From contig OX246743.1 of the NCBI GenBank assembly GCA_945910005.1, positions 7,112,897-7,176,896 on the forward strand: a DNA stretch of 64,000 nucleotides, in the 5' to 3' direction. This document shows, one piece after another, positions 45,501-53,837 of the stretch. Under the pieces are notes generated by a model, which was given only the letters and a program-made list of their open reading frames with translations, was not told the DNA's origin and searched no databases. Every line of letters starts with the position of its first letter. The stretch's first letter is position 1. The DNA is from Isoperla grammatica. Its lineage: Eukaryota; Arthropoda; Insecta; Plecoptera; Perlodidae. The translations under genes were made by a program, and so were the position numbers.

Positions 45501-46310
45501 CATTTTGCTAATTAATTCTAATTTCGATGTTACGATTAGAAATAAACGTGGGGAATTTCGGTGATTTTGAGGTGCGAATCGACTGTTTACATCGTCTTTC
45601 ATTATCAGCGCTTTTCGCGGCCCGTGAAAAACAAACATCTCATTGTGATCAGTCATCATCTCTTGCCACGTCCAACTCTGCGTTGGGTCGGCATTGAAGA
45701 TAAGTCTCTCCATCTTGTTCTATCCTGCCACCACTCTTCCTCCTCAACTACATTCCAGTCCCCTCCTCACATTTCCACATCCTTCCTCTCTTTTGTCGTG
45801 CCATCTTTGTCGTGGTCTTCCTCTCGTTCTTCTACCTGAAATCTCCAGTTCTAGCATTCTCCTCGGCAATCTTTCCACCCTCTTGACATGTCCGAACCAT
45901 TTCAGTCTTCTCTCTCCAATACGCTCCAATAAATCTAATCTAAAAAAAAATGGGAATCTTCTTAACGCTCGTTTGGTTTCCGTGTTGTCCAGCTGAAGGC
46001 CATCGACGTGTTCCGCCCGGAGAGCATCTGGGACACGGCCCGCCTCTACATGGGCGTGACGGCGTTGGGAACGCTCCTTGTTGACCAGGCGACGGCGAGC
46101 GACGGTCGTGTGGTGGACCGAGCGCGGGCGTGGTGCTCCATGATAGGCGTGCCGTACTATCGCTTCTCACCGCAGATGTCCGAGGACATAGTCATGGACG
46201 AGAAGAGCGACGAGAAGCTCGTCAACATGCTGTGGGAGGCCAAGTCGTACATGCACTCCAACACCGTTCAGCTCACCGAACTGGCCATGTTTTTGAACGA
46301 CGACTGTTGA
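16470..46310 (+). CDS. PLA2G6: Calcium-independent phospholipase A2 (iPLA2-beta / iPLA2-VIA), complete
   Basis: Hydrolyses phospholipid sn-2 ester bonds without calcium; acts in membrane remodelling and mitochondrial lipid maintenance. Twelve exons join in frame to 812 aa, close to the 806 aa human long form: 16470-16696, 17079-17294, 18114-18288, 19370-19642, 27174-27428, 38112-38292, 39155-39307, 39552-39683, 40249-40399, 41740-41925, 42472-42643, 45993-46310. The N-terminal third aligns with the family; ankyrin repeats span about residues 150-430 ([50 protein letters not shown]). The patatin domain has the glycine-rich LCLDGGGIRGL (about 488-498), the lipase motif GTSTG with nucleophile Ser about 526, and the DGG motif with catalytic Asp about 657. 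Exons 6 and 11 are partly amplified in tandem arrays. Exons 1-3 are AT-rich, later exons GC-rich. Confidence 0.96.
17079..17294 (+). CDS. PLA2G6: PLA2G6 exon 2
   Basis: Acceptor TATTTCAG; encodes [18 protein letters not shown] and [15 protein letters not shown], matching the family's HPSWSVAHLA segment. Donor GTAGGC, phase 2. Confidence 0.92.
18114..18288 (+). CDS. PLA2G6: PLA2G6 exon 3 (first ankyrin repeats)
   Basis: Acceptor TTTTTCCACAG; encodes [20 protein letters not shown] and [16 protein letters not shown]. Donor GTAACT, phase 0. Confidence 0.9.
19129..19350. mobile_element. Foldback MITE 19 bp upstream of the PLA2G6 exon 4 acceptor
   Basis: About 80-bp inverted arms (TATACTCCGCCC ... 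GGGCGGAGTATA) around a short loop, possibly flanked by TA. A pyrimidine-rich stretch (TTTTCTCCCACCCCC, about 19104-19118) lies on its far side; between its end and the exon there is only an A/G-rich 19 nt ending AAAGAG. Confidence 0.85.
19370..19642 (+). CDS. PLA2G6: PLA2G6 exon 4 (ankyrin repeats)
   Basis: Acceptor AAAGAG, without an adjacent pyrimidine tract, because a foldback element lies directly upstream. Encodes [20 protein letters not shown] and [10 protein letters not shown] extended it through [17 protein letters not shown] to GTGGGT because this joins in phase 0 to [11 protein letters not shown], as in the family. A possible earlier donor (GTCAGC at 19541) also keeps phase 0 and would drop 34 codons. 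Confidence 0.88.
19665..19986. mobile_element. hAT-type MITE in PLA2G6 intron 4
   Basis: Termini TAGGGATGGG and CCATCCCTA with 8-bp flanks GTTACGAC (19657-19664) and GTTATGAC (19987-19994), one mismatch apart, as expected for a hAT target duplication. The interior is rich in GTTTAAACG-type repeats. Starts 22 bp after exon 4. Confidence 0.8.
20018..20364. mobile_element. MITE with a second foldback nested inside
   Basis: Outer ends TTTGACGCTC and GAGCTTCAAA; body motifs CTCCCCTCCATTG and GTGACAACCCGACAATCATA recur at 40480-40645. A separate foldback (20176-20293, GGAAAGAGTGATAGG with its inverse) sits within. Confidence 0.65.
20176..20293. mobile_element. Nested small foldback element
   Basis: Arms of about 45 bp beginning GGAAAGAGTGATAGGAAC and ending in its inverse; loop of about 25 bp. 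Interrupts the element at 20018-20364. Confidence 0.7.
20365..22780. other. PLA2G6 intron 4, no gene seen
   Basis: AT-rich. Short ORFs on both strands have no recognisable domain. AGGCCTA motifs are frequent, as elsewhere in the window. Confidence 0.4.
22785..23649. mobile_element. Composite foldback, outer element with TTAA flanks
   Basis: GCGGTCCGAAACTGTC (22788) is inverted at 23630-23644, with TTAA on both outer sides (22781-22784 and 23650-23653), suggestive of piggyBac-type target choice. It surrounds a second, larger-armed foldback. Confidence 0.5.
22972..23612. mobile_element. 641-bp foldback with ~175-bp arms
   Basis: Arms 22972-23146 and 23437-23612 are near-identical inverted repeats (starting CATTGAGTTTGTTAGTG). 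The interior is unique and non-coding. Confidence 0.85.
23817..24180. mobile_element. Foldback element interrupted by a Harbinger-type MITE
   Basis: Outer arms start AGTTGAGAAACTGTAAAAA and end in the inverse; they share CTTATCCCCACCACTGC and TACCCGACCCCCC. The right arm is split by the element at 23996-24143. Confidence 0.8.
23996..24143. mobile_element. 148-bp PIF/Harbinger-type MITE
   Basis: Termini GGGCGCTTTCATAGC and its exact inverse, flanked on both sides by TAA (23993-23995, 24144-24146). A 3-bp TWA duplication with GG-starting TIRs is typical of PIF/Harbinger. Removing it and one TAA restores the host arm. Confidence 0.8.
25155..25616 (-). CDS. Four-transmembrane protein, snakeskin/MARVEL-like, nested antisense
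   Basis: Intronless ORF of 153 aa inside PLA2G6 intron 4, opposite strand. Hydrophobic segments lie at about residues 13-33, 47-68, 74-95 and 126-149, with short hydrophilic ends (MSDDIRDL ... LTYLTNK) and a Ser/Glu-rich stretch before the last segment. The topology, length (~150-160 aa) and last helix pattern ([19 protein letters not shown]) resemble insect snakeskin, a smooth septate junction protein, and MARVEL-type proteins. This is inference from pattern, not a confirmed orthologue. An AATAAA on the minus strand lies at 24970-24975, about 180 nt past the stop. It could be an independent gene or a retrocopy; the frame is intact. Confidence 0.7.
   Translation of the reverse strand: MSDDIRDLFTNTGFIAKIVELILCSVNTYFVTAANYSGSPYGTSTLSVISAPAHIVITGVLLIAHVIGHPNNLYELTFLSIAAMLNIANGTLCSIGYSDYRNLLTGDYGSDFGKRPLSENSSESPELLIVAIISLIAGIVFAVDAILTYLTNK
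25617..27173. other. Rest of PLA2G6 intron 4
   Basis: AT-rich. Contains short ATTT tracts (about 26908-26930) and a diverged SINE tail (26993-27100: AGCCGTCATAGCAACGAAGC, CCCCACTGAAAATCAG), which ends about 70 bp before exon 5. No gene seen. Confidence 0.45.
27174..27428 (+). CDS. PLA2G6: PLA2G6 exon 5 (ankyrin repeats)
   Basis: Acceptor CGCCAG; encodes [40 protein letters not shown] and [19 protein letters not shown]. Donor GTACGT, phase 0. Very GC-rich. Confidence 0.95.
27451..27606. repeat. (TTA)n and (GTAT)n microsatellites
   Basis: A TTA/ATT tract follows exon 5 by about 25 bp (to ~27537); a GTAT tract lies at about 27572-27606. Confidence 0.9.
27640..28045 (+). mobile_element. LINE 3'-end remnant
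   Basis: Encodes [17 protein letters not shown] and a Glu/Arg-rich tail resembling the post-RT C-terminus of non-LTR retrotransposons (the H-x-R-R-M motif). It ends in the sequence also seen at 5228-5305. Frame broken; no RT motif in the window. Confidence 0.5.
28515..38228 (+). repeat. 145-bp tandem array, 67 copies, of PLA2G6 exon 6 acceptor plus 117 nt
   Basis: The exon-like part starts at 28543 and recurs every 145 bp (one unit, starting near 29568, lacks 1 bp) up to 38112, where it continues into the real exon 6. Each unit is 28 nt that starts GT (GTGGTT), contains TTGCTTGCCCCC and ends AG, followed by 117 nt (39 codons, [20 protein letters not shown] onward to LLHAA). GC-rich compared with flanks. 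Copies differ by a few substitutions; some rare variants recur in distant units. Opposite-strand and shifted ORFs of ~70 codons throughout are shadows. Confidence 0.98.
38112..38292 (+). CDS. PLA2G6: PLA2G6 exon 6 (last ankyrin repeat and linker; final unit of array)
   Basis: Only the last of 67 acceptors (CTTGCCCCCAG) opens into sequence that continues past LLHAV as [20 protein letters not shown] and ends at GTTGGT in phase 1, joining [11 protein letters not shown] of exon 7. ALIVFGAD matches the family's ALIVFGAE segment. Confidence 0.92.
38293..39154. other. PLA2G6 intron 6
   Basis: Contains a T homopolymer at about 38632-38653 and no recognisable gene; ORF at 38339-38614 shows no known domain. 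Confidence 0.4.
39155..39307 (+). CDS. PLA2G6: PLA2G6 exon 7 (linker and start of patatin domain)
   Basis: Encodes [17 protein letters not shown] and GRVLCLDGG; the glycine-rich motif is split across the intron. Donor GTATGT, phase 1. Confidence 0.94.
39320..39507. repeat. (ATTT)n microsatellite filling PLA2G6 intron 7
   Basis: 188 bp of ATTT with one ATTC interruption, starting 12 bp after the exon 7 donor. It makes up most of the 244-bp intron. Confidence 0.98.
39552..39683 (+). CDS. PLA2G6: PLA2G6 exon 8 (lipase motif GTSTG)
   Basis: Acceptor TTGCTCAG; encodes [19 protein letters not shown] and [19 protein letters not shown] with the catalytic serine. Donor GTCAGT, phase 1. Confidence 0.96.
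40249..40399 (+). CDS. PLA2G6: PLA2G6 exon 9
   Basis: Acceptor TTCTTCAG; encodes [19 protein letters not shown] and [19 protein letters not shown]. Donor GTTAGT, phase 2. Confidence 0.95.
40480..40645. mobile_element. MITE related to 20018-20364
   Basis: Shares GCTGCTCCCCTCCATTG, GTGACAACCCGACAATCATA and an inverted 3' end (GATCACATAACTAAGGGGTG) with the intron 4 copy, without the nested insertion. Confidence 0.65.
40707..41501. mobile_element. 795-bp hAT-type element in PLA2G6 intron 9
   Basis: Termini TAGGGATGTCAA and TTGACATCCCTA-like end, with perfect 8-bp flanking duplication GTTAGGAA (40699-40706 and 41502-41509). Subterminal CGATTAATCGATT repeats on both sides. No transposase ORF, so non-autonomous. 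Confidence 0.85.
41740..41925 (+). CDS. PLA2G6: PLA2G6 exon 10
   Basis: Acceptor TTCCCAG; encodes [20 protein letters not shown] and [14 protein letters not shown]. Donor GTAACA, phase 2. Confidence 0.96.
42472..42643 (+). CDS. PLA2G6: PLA2G6 exon 11 (catalytic Asp; first unit of the 128-bp array)
   Basis: Acceptor TTTGCAG; encodes [35 protein letters not shown] and [14 protein letters not shown]. Donor GTAAGA, phase 0. Its last 96 nt are the source of the downstream array. Confidence 0.95.
42548..45427 (+). repeat. 128-bp tandem array, 20 copies, of PLA2G6 exon 11 end plus donor
   Basis: Units start at 42548 and every 128 bp (130 bp for the unit starting 43828; the spacer before 44843 is shortened to 21 nt), to 45299. 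Each is 96 nt (32 codons, [15 protein letters not shown] to LVPLTQ) followed by a 32-nt spacer that starts GTAAGACACA and ends TCAG or GCAG. The nineteenth unit is split by a SINE (44876-45203). A decayed remnant follows near 45440-45463. Confidence 0.97.
44876..45203 (+). mobile_element. SINE inserted in the 128-bp array
   Basis: Body of the family seen at 59735-60137 (GGTGACTTTGGAGCCGTCC, AGTCCCCCACTGCAAATCAG, ATTTATT tail), lacking the tRNA-like head, so 5'-truncated. The array unit resumes directly after it, with at most a 3-bp ATT duplication. Confidence 0.85.
45744..45929 (-). mobile_element. LINE reverse-transcriptase tail remnant, antisense
   Basis: Encodes [20 protein letters not shown] and [15 protein letters not shown], the typical C-terminal tail after the RT domain of non-LTR retrotransposons. 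Lies in PLA2G6 intron 11, opposite strand. Confidence 0.75.
45993..46310 (+). CDS. PLA2G6: PLA2G6 exon 12 (C-terminus)
   Basis: Acceptor TTGTCCAG, phase 0; encodes [40 protein letters not shown] and LNDDC followed by [11 protein letters not shown] is invariant in the family. Confidence 0.96.
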   Translation: MKAIDVFRPESIWDTARLYMGVTALGTLLVDQATASDGRVVDRARAWCSMIGVPYYRFSPQMSEDIVMDEKSDEKLVNMLWEAKSYMHSNTVQLTELAMFLNDDC

Positions 46311-46452
46311 AGAATGAATCGAGTCGAAACGGCCTTTGAGAAAATTGATCTAGGACCGTCAGCACAGCGTATAAGAATCTATACAGTACCGAAACTTGAG
46401 CTATTTTATTGCTGCAAGCTCATGCGCACACAAGTCCTATGCTATGTCTTAA

Positions 46453-46607
46453 GGGCGTATCTGAAATCTTTATTTTGGCCTGCTTTGCCTACTTTCTCCG
46501 ACTAACACAACAATTAGTAAGAATTTATTAAAACAACCAGTAGATAACTGTTGTGTTAGTTGGCGAACTAGGCAAAGCAGGCGGAAATAAAGATTTCAGA
46601 TATACCC
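46453..46607. mobile_element. 155-bp PIF/Harbinger-type MITE in the PLA2G6 3' region
   Basis: Termini GGGCGTATCTGAAATC and GATTTCAGATATACCC, flanked by TAA on both sides (46450-46452, 46608-46610). Probably within the 3' UTR. Confidence 0.8.
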
Positions 46608-46610
46608 TAA

Positions 46611-48364
46611 ACAAAGCCGATCAAGTATGTAGTACTAAGACTACAACTTGAGGTGTTTTTACTTTTTATAACGGTAAAAAACGTACGTCTGTTAACCCAT
46701 TCACCGCTACACCACGCTAGTTTTGCCATGCGGTTTGTTGTTTCATGGAGTCGCTTGCTAAAGAAGTTTTTATTCTGTATGGTTTCTTATGATGTGTCGT
46801 TAGATAGAGTTCATCACGGTACTCTAAATTTTTTTGACAACAATTTTCACAACATCAAAAAATGAATCTTCACCTTGCTGTGCATAGTTGTTATTGAAGA
46901 TGTAGAGGACAGATTTTGACTGTCTAAAGGTCCTAGATTAATTTAGAAAATAGTCTATTGAAACGGCAACATTGTGATTATTTATTATTATAAATGTCGG
47001 TATTTTATGTCTGTTGCAAGGGAATATCGTTTCTCCGTACTTGCTGCACAGTCGTAACGTACCGGTATCTCGTAGATGAACATCCATAAAGCTGAATACA
47101 ATTACAAATGTTTTTATACTGTAGAAGAGATGCAGTCAACGAAATAAGTACAAAAATAAGTTTTAATCAATTCTACCTGATACTCTATATATTTGAAGGT
47201 GTGTGTTGTGTTGTGTGGAATCGTGATTCGTTATGCATCTTCCTCTTAGTGTAGGCATATTGTATACTGAATAAACTGGCCATTCATTAGGGCTTGAAAC
47301 ATTAATACATAAATATGTGTCGCACACAAATGTAGGCCACATCTGAGTTTGCTGCTTTCTTTATGGTAACCACAGCTGTGCATGTGTATAAATAATAAAT
47401 ACATATGTATTCATTTTTCACTTTGTTATTTATTTTATGATATTTAGGCCCTAACTTAGTACTATAATAAAAATTAAATTATTATATGCCCCTACTTAAT
47501 CAACATACATTAAATTTTTTAATTGACATGTGATCATTGTGTAAATACTATGGTTCATATTTAATATTTAATAGTTGCCAACAATTACATAATTGCTGCT
47601 CCTAACTAGTTAACACATTATTTTTGCAACATTCTTTATAATTTAGGGATATATTTAGAATAAGTATTTCATTTTAAGTGGATGATGCCAATGCGTTACA
47701 ATTGCTTGGGCTGTGCAAGACTAAAAATTTCTTGAAAACTTCAAGCAAAGATTTCCTCTCAACAAGACTAGAAAATTGTGGCAACGGTCAGGGAATTTCC
47801 TCGCCAATTATTAATTATAAGTGAAGTTCTTTAAGATTTGGGTAGGAATTTAATGCATAATAGATGCCAGGTTTAGACAATTTTATTTAATTTTTATCTT
47901 ATACCTAATTTATTTATCGTAAAAAGTAGGAAGAATTTTGAGAAAGATCTGTTATTGTGCTCTCTATCTTGAATCTTGTGAAAGAATAATTTTAAAATCT
48001 AACTACATATTCACAATGTGACTGTTTTATCAGCAGCTTTAATAATGTTACCCTACATACAATGAAATATTTAAGTGCTGAAATAAAATGAAATGCTGTT
48101 ACACATTAAATATAACATGACAAATAGAAAAAATGTTGTATATACATACTTAAATGAATTACTGTGTATCTAAGGTCAATGCAAACATCTACTTACTATG
48201 GTAGAAAGTAGAATCCTTTGTTGAGATTACTGTTTCGTCATGTGTAGAGTACCAAACCTGATAGTCAGGGTTGCCGACCAACGTAGTAAACTTAGATTAA
48301 AATATGTACAGTAATGGTAAAACAAACACATTAGGTCCCCATCTACATGTGAGTATAGCCAAAG
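46611..48364. other. PLA2G6 3' region, no further gene
   Basis: AT-rich. An AATAAA near 47269 is a candidate poly(A) signal about 1 kb after the stop; others are present. No coding pattern recognised. Confidence 0.4.
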
Positions 48365-48748
48365 ATTACTTAGTGAGGGAAGATGTTTCATCATCCCCGT
48401 GTTAAAATATCTGTGCGAGTTTTGTCAAAAATTTCTAAGTCTCACCACTAGTTCGAATTCTCACCGCAAGGAGCGCTATAGCTCAGCCCGTTTGAACTTC
48501 GTTGCCATCTGGCGGGATATATTTGAACTTGGTTCTGGCATCGGAAGAATTCGGCCCGGACACTTCCTCCCCCCGGCTCTGAGTAGGCACTGAGTCGAAC
48601 GACCGAGGTTCCCGCTCAGTTTTAAACTTTTGGAAGAGCGAACTCTTGCGGTGAGAATTCGAACTACATGTCGGACTTAGAAAATTTCGCTCAGACATGC
48701 GCAGACGATTTCCCATAAGAGTGAATTATCTTCCCTCACTCAGTAATC
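48365..48748. mobile_element. 384-bp foldback element
   Basis: Ends ATTACTTAGTGAGGGAAGA and its near-inverse; inner inverted motif TTCGAATTCTCACCGCAAG. No ORF of note. Confidence 0.75.
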
Positions 48749-50404
48749 GTTGGTATAGCCCTCCGGCTACATGTCTGAATGTCTATAACGCAGCCATTTG
48801 GGTGTATTGTACCTACCTACCTAGTTCAACCAAAGAAGTTATGTATATGAAAGATTGAGGATAATTGCTGTGTTTACTAGACTATTGGATGTTTTGTTTT
48901 AGGTGGTGCAACACAAAATACATGTACTGTATGTCAATGTTATGGCGTCTGGCTGCTTTCTAAATCAGTGGAGATAAAATACATTAACTAAACACTAAGT
49001 CAACACATAATCTATCTTACATTAATACCAAACAGGTTGTTTGTACTAAATATAAATATTTCTTATGTAGGGATGTGAAGGAAACGCCTTCAAATTCCAA
49101 TTCTAATTAATTTTCATTTATCATATTCATCATTTATCATTCACTATATAAATGAATTGTATTATGTAAATCATTCATATTCAGTTGATGAAACATATTT
49201 TAGTTTTTCTAATTCATTAGAATTCTTGGCGACCGCGATGATGGCGACATTAATTCAACATTTTTCTGCATCTCTACTCATCACTTTTGATAAACAATGC
49301 AGATCTAGCACTAGGCCTATAATGGTCTACCACTCATAACTGATTCACAAGACCCACCTTACTTATTCTCCATTCCATTGTAGCTATACCAGCTTATACT
49401 TGTGCTTTGTGTCAAACATGTTGAAGATTGCTTGGACCATCCACATTATTTTTCTTTGAAAACACACCTTTATCGACAATAAAATGATTCTATCACTATT
49501 TCTGCCTTTGTGGTAATTAATTATACATGAGGTAGTTTTACTACTGACCATAATAAACTAGTTTAAATGGTTTATGAATCAAGAAACTCTTACATAAAAT
49601 CTCTCTCATTGAAAATAGTGTATATGTACCATTTTGTTTAAAAATTTAAGTGATGTTCAATAATACTGGTTAGTGACTGATTACTGATTGATAATGTGAC
49701 AGAATAATGGTTATTTTTTTATCGCCATGTCCATTTCATGTGTTGGATATGTCGCGATATCGCTATAATAATTAATGTAATAATTGGGTAAATGTTAAGT
49801 AATTATATTCTGAGAAGCCTATTATTATCTTGGCCTGATGCATTTTATGATTGCATACAGTTTTAGTTACAGCACAACAGTTTCAAGTATCTTGGATATG
49901 CCTTTTAAATCTAGTCACAAATACCAATTACGTACTTGTCATTGTTGTGATCGATTTTGATCGTAATTTCGTTCAATTTTTCGAAAAACTTTGGACAAGT
50001 CTGGTAGTAGACCTACAAGGCTAAATCACAAGTTCCATGGTTGTGGTTCTTGGGCATTTTTGATCAGAAGATTGGATATTGCAATGTCGCAACTTGAAAT
50101 TGAATGATCTTGGCAAAATCGCTATTCTGAATTTTTTCATTGATCGTCACTTTTTTTAATATCATGTTGTGTTGCAACATCTCAGTCGATGCAGAAAGTG
50201 GCTGTTCTGACAGTTTATAAGATACTTATGTTTGAATGCATTGCATAAAAAAATAATTCCTGGGCCTATACTGATGTTAAGGCAAAATGAATTATGTATT
50301 CTAGGATTTCCTGGTTGTTGTTTTAGCATATACATGGCCATTGATGTGATAAGTGTCAATACTTAACGTACTCAAGTGCTTCAATGTTGACTGTTGAATT
50401 ATGG
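48749..50404. other. No gene or element recognised
   Basis: AT-rich intergenic sequence with short ORFs only and no domain. Confidence 0.35.
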
Positions 50405-50645
50405 GCAGGTGTAACAAGTGCACAGAGAGCGTTGCGAGCGATCCGGCCAACAGTCACTGAATATTGGATACACACAATTTTCAACAATAAGAATTTCTAA
50501 GTCATTGGAAAGACTACTTGACTTCTTTGGAATCGATGGATATTTTCCCAATAATAATTAGTGCACTGGCTTCTAGAGCTCAGTGGCCGGAACGCTCGCA
50601 GCGCTGCAGTGTAGTCGTTTGTTTTACGCGTCCCCATAGTCTACC
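50405..50645. mobile_element. Dispersed TIR element, second copy
   Basis: Inverted relative of 12983-13300; ends GAGCGTTGCGAGCGATCC and GGAACGCTCGCAGCGCT are inverted repeats. Confidence 0.55.
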
Positions 50646-50970
50646 ATGTATGTTGGTTTTTGTTTTGAGGTTGAGTTGTACCTAACGTACATTCGGCTAT
50701 GATTTTGCAGGCAAATAAAGTTTATAATTGTTAATGAGGAAAGTTGGTGTAAAATTATTACTAAACCCATCACTCAAGTCTCCCACATCCCCCCACTATT
50801 ACTGTCTTTGCATTGAGATGGACGATACCAGTCGCACTCACAGCTAATCCGAATGGAATGTTTTTTGTTCAATCAATTATATTGTTGTGTTTTTCACGGG
50901 AAAAAAAAACAAAAAAAGCTCCAAAGCCAAATAATCAATGTTGAAAATCAACACTGACATCGATTAATCG

Positions 50971-51798
50971 ATGTCGATTCCCATCGAACCTTACATAAGC
51001 TACTCCCTAGCATTGAGAGGCCAACGTATCTGCTCAGATGGTAATGATGTTGCCAAGTATTGCGAACGCATTACCAACGCCTTTGTGGCTCGAGGCTACG
51101 ACAAGACCACCGTCCAACAACGCATCAATAGACCAGCGAGGCAGGCCATCCCGCCGCCCAATGATGTTATACCTCTAGTCACACAGTGGCACCCAGGACT
51201 ACAGGCACTCAATGGTATCATGAAAAGTGGCCTTCACATTTTGACATCCTCCACTAAGACCCAAGATCTTGTCAAATCCTTGCCAAGAGTAGTCTTCAGA
51301 CGCCCCCCGAACATTGTGAACCTAGTGGTCAGGAGAGACTGCCCCATCAGGGACGCTCCTGAAAATGAACCAGCAGGTTCCTACCCATGCCAAGGCGGTA
51401 ACGGTTGCTTGACGTGCCAAATTCATCAACCTTCCACCTCGTTCAGTGCCCAGGCCACCGGCAAGACATACCCAATCAGGCAACACAACACCTGCCAAAC
51501 TACCAATGTAGTTTACCAACTGAAGTGCAACCACTGCCCTGCCGAATATGTTGGCCTTACTAAGAACTCCCTTAGGTCACGGATGAACGGGCACAGGCAA
51601 GACACTAAACCCCTGACCATGGACAAACCGGTGGCTCAACATACAGCATCCTACAACCTGGCATTCAATGGATGTTACAACACCAGAGTGATAAAATCAC
51701 TCCCAGCCAGCTGCAACCCAGGCGAACTAAGACTGTGGGAGTTGGCCCACCAGTGGATCACTAAATCTAGGTTGGCTCCCAACCTAAACATCCGTTAG
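50971..51798 (+). pseudogene. Penelope-like element C-terminus (GIY-YIG endonuclease region), 5'-truncated
   Basis: A 275-codon open frame. An in-frame stop precedes the ATG, and the reverse transcriptase that should come first is missing. The C-terminal half has the cysteine motif CQGGNGCLTCQIH, then VVYQLKCNHCPAEYVGLTK and SLRSRMNGHRQD, matching the GIY-YIG nuclease region of Penelope-like retroelements. The end (ELRLWELAHQWITKSRL and LNIR) is the usual PLE C-terminus. The remaining frame is intact, suggesting a fairly recent insertion. The 3' UTR runs to about 52080. Confidence 0.85.
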
Positions 51799-51934
51799 TG
51801 ACAGCCCTCTCCCCCTCTCACCTCCCTGCCACCACACCCCCCAACAGCGCCTTGTAAATATTGTACATATATATATATTTTAGTCTAGTTTATTTTAGTT
51901 GTTTCGTTGACTAGAATAGTTGCTGTAGCCATTC

Positions 51935-51972
51935 TTCTCTCGAGTGAGCAAGACCTCGGTCGAAACGTCTTG
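51935..51972 (+). other. Degenerate hammerhead-ribozyme-like motif in the Penelope 3' region
   Basis: GACCTCGGTC can form a short stem and is followed directly by GAAAC, as in the stem II/GAAA part of hammerhead ribozymes known in Penelope-like elements. The CTGATGA box expected before it reads GTGAGCA here, so it is probably inactive. Confidence 0.35.
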
Positions 51973-52194
51973 TTATATTAATTTAATTTGTATTATGTTT
52001 TTTATGTGTACTTCAAACTAGCAAATCCGTCATCTTACACGAAGGTAAGCTGTTGGATCCTTTCCTCACATTATATACCATTCCAGCCGATTGGCACCTA
52101 CTTTCATAGCCTTACATACATAAATAGAAATCATTGTTGTAGTAGACACATTTAAATGGTGTCATTCATCAGCATTGGGCAACTTGACGCTCCA

Positions 52195-52605
52195 GGGGGG
52201 GGGGGGGGGGTAGAATAAAAGTAGATTCTGCGGCTGCGACCGAGTCACTAATATGTTCTTGTATTATTACGGTAGACAATAATTATGTGTCATTTTGCGT
52301 GCGATAGAGCTGCTATTGAAATGTCTATTGCTGTCCCCCCCCCCCCCCCCCTTGGTAAAATACAGTGGGCGCCGTTGTGTGCAAACGATATGCAGGGTTG
52401 TCTGTATGGTCTCAACCCCCTACGAACAATGTCCCCCCCCCCCTCATCATCTGTTCACGACACAACAAGAGGACCCGAAGCAGCGAACTCGAAGGCTAAG
52501 TGTTGTATTAAGCCGCAGATAAGCGGGAATACGTCTAATTAACGTGAAGATAAGCTCATGTCGCGTCAAGGTGCGGCTGGAGGGGGGGGGGGGGGGGGGG
52601 GGGGG
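52195..52605. repeat. Cluster of G and C homopolymers
   Basis: G16 at 52195-52210, C17 at 52335-52351, C11 at 52433-52443 and G24 at 52582-52605. Confidence 0.95.
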
Positions 52606-52799
52606 TTGACGTTAACCTCGTCATCAGCGCTCGAGGGGACGTTGACGACACAGCAAACTACTCGAATAATATCTTGAATTGTTGTCTACCGCGCACCGCA
52701 CAGTAATCGTGATCGTCATTAGTCGTGTAGAGGTATCCAGGTGACGTCAGAACGGCCACAATGGCGGCCAAAATGTAAAAAATACCTACGGTTGGATAG

Positions 52800-52960
52800 T
52801 TGTGAGGGCTGTTAGTATGACTCACTCAATCCCGGCATTTGCCTTTATGACTGAGGAAAACCTCGGAAGAACCCTTCAGTCAAGAAATTGCCTGTGGCCG
52901 GAATTTAATTGGCAACCCAACCTTCCGAAGTAAAACAGAGTATCGCGTCTTAGCGCTGAG
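52800..52960 (-). mobile_element. Probable SINE-like dispersed repeat, antisense
   Basis: Contains CCCGGCATTTGCCTTTATGA and ACTGAGGAAAACCTCGGAAG, a motif set I associate with abundant interspersed repeats in arthropod genomes. Recognition from memory, not from a second copy in this window. Confidence 0.35.
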
Positions 52961-53837
52961 ACACGTCTATCGGTAGCCGTCCGTGTTGTTACACGGGGTG
53001 ATCGCGATCTCGTTACACCCTTCGTATTATCGTCGAAACTTCTTTCCATTCCGAACAAACACATCGGGAGAACAAAAGATGTTCCGAGAAGAGATCTCCT
53101 CTGGTAATCACCAATTTGAGCGGTTCTTTTATTTGCGCGAAAGTTCGGGCGTGTTTTAGAACGTTCATTTTCACACCAAGTTTTCGGTGTCTAGCGCTTC
53201 TATTGTGTTCGGATTCCTCGCTACCACGCGATTCTACCATTTGGGCATTTGGGCTGCGCTGCATCATGGGAGAGAAGCGGCTACAGAGAGGGAAATGGTT
53301 TCATCTTGGAGCGGCCACCTCGACGCAAAGTTTACCGCGTGAAATTTGCAATTCGTGATAGAAAAAAATAACCTAGGCAATGATTGGGTAGCTCGCAATG
53401 TTAACCACGCACAATTTCAACATTTCAAGATTTCAAGATTTATTTATTATTATTTGTTCACTTTTTTACATTGGTACATGACATTCATTTTTTTGTTAGA
53501 TCTATACATATGAGAATGATTTGAACAAATAATATACTGTGCCACGAAGATAGCTCTTGAGTTACGGTGTTTTATTGATTGACACCTTGCTTAACGGGGC
53601 CGTTAGATGATGGTCCGTTATCTACATAGGGTTAGGTACCACCGTTCATCCACAATCGGTACCGAAATTGAAACTGGACCAAAATATCTTTGAAATTCCG
53701 GCGATGCCTGACGTTGCTCACAACAAACATTGGGAGGCGATGATTTTTTTTTAAAGTAGAAAATTTTCAGATGTACCTAGGGAGTTAACTTTAAGATCCC
53801 CCAAGTAAACAATATAGCCGTACAAATATAATTGTAA
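52961..53837. other. No gene recognised
   Basis: Moderately CpG-rich around 52960-53340, then AT-rich. The overlapping ORFs of 60-85 codons have no recognisable domain. Confidence 0.35.
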
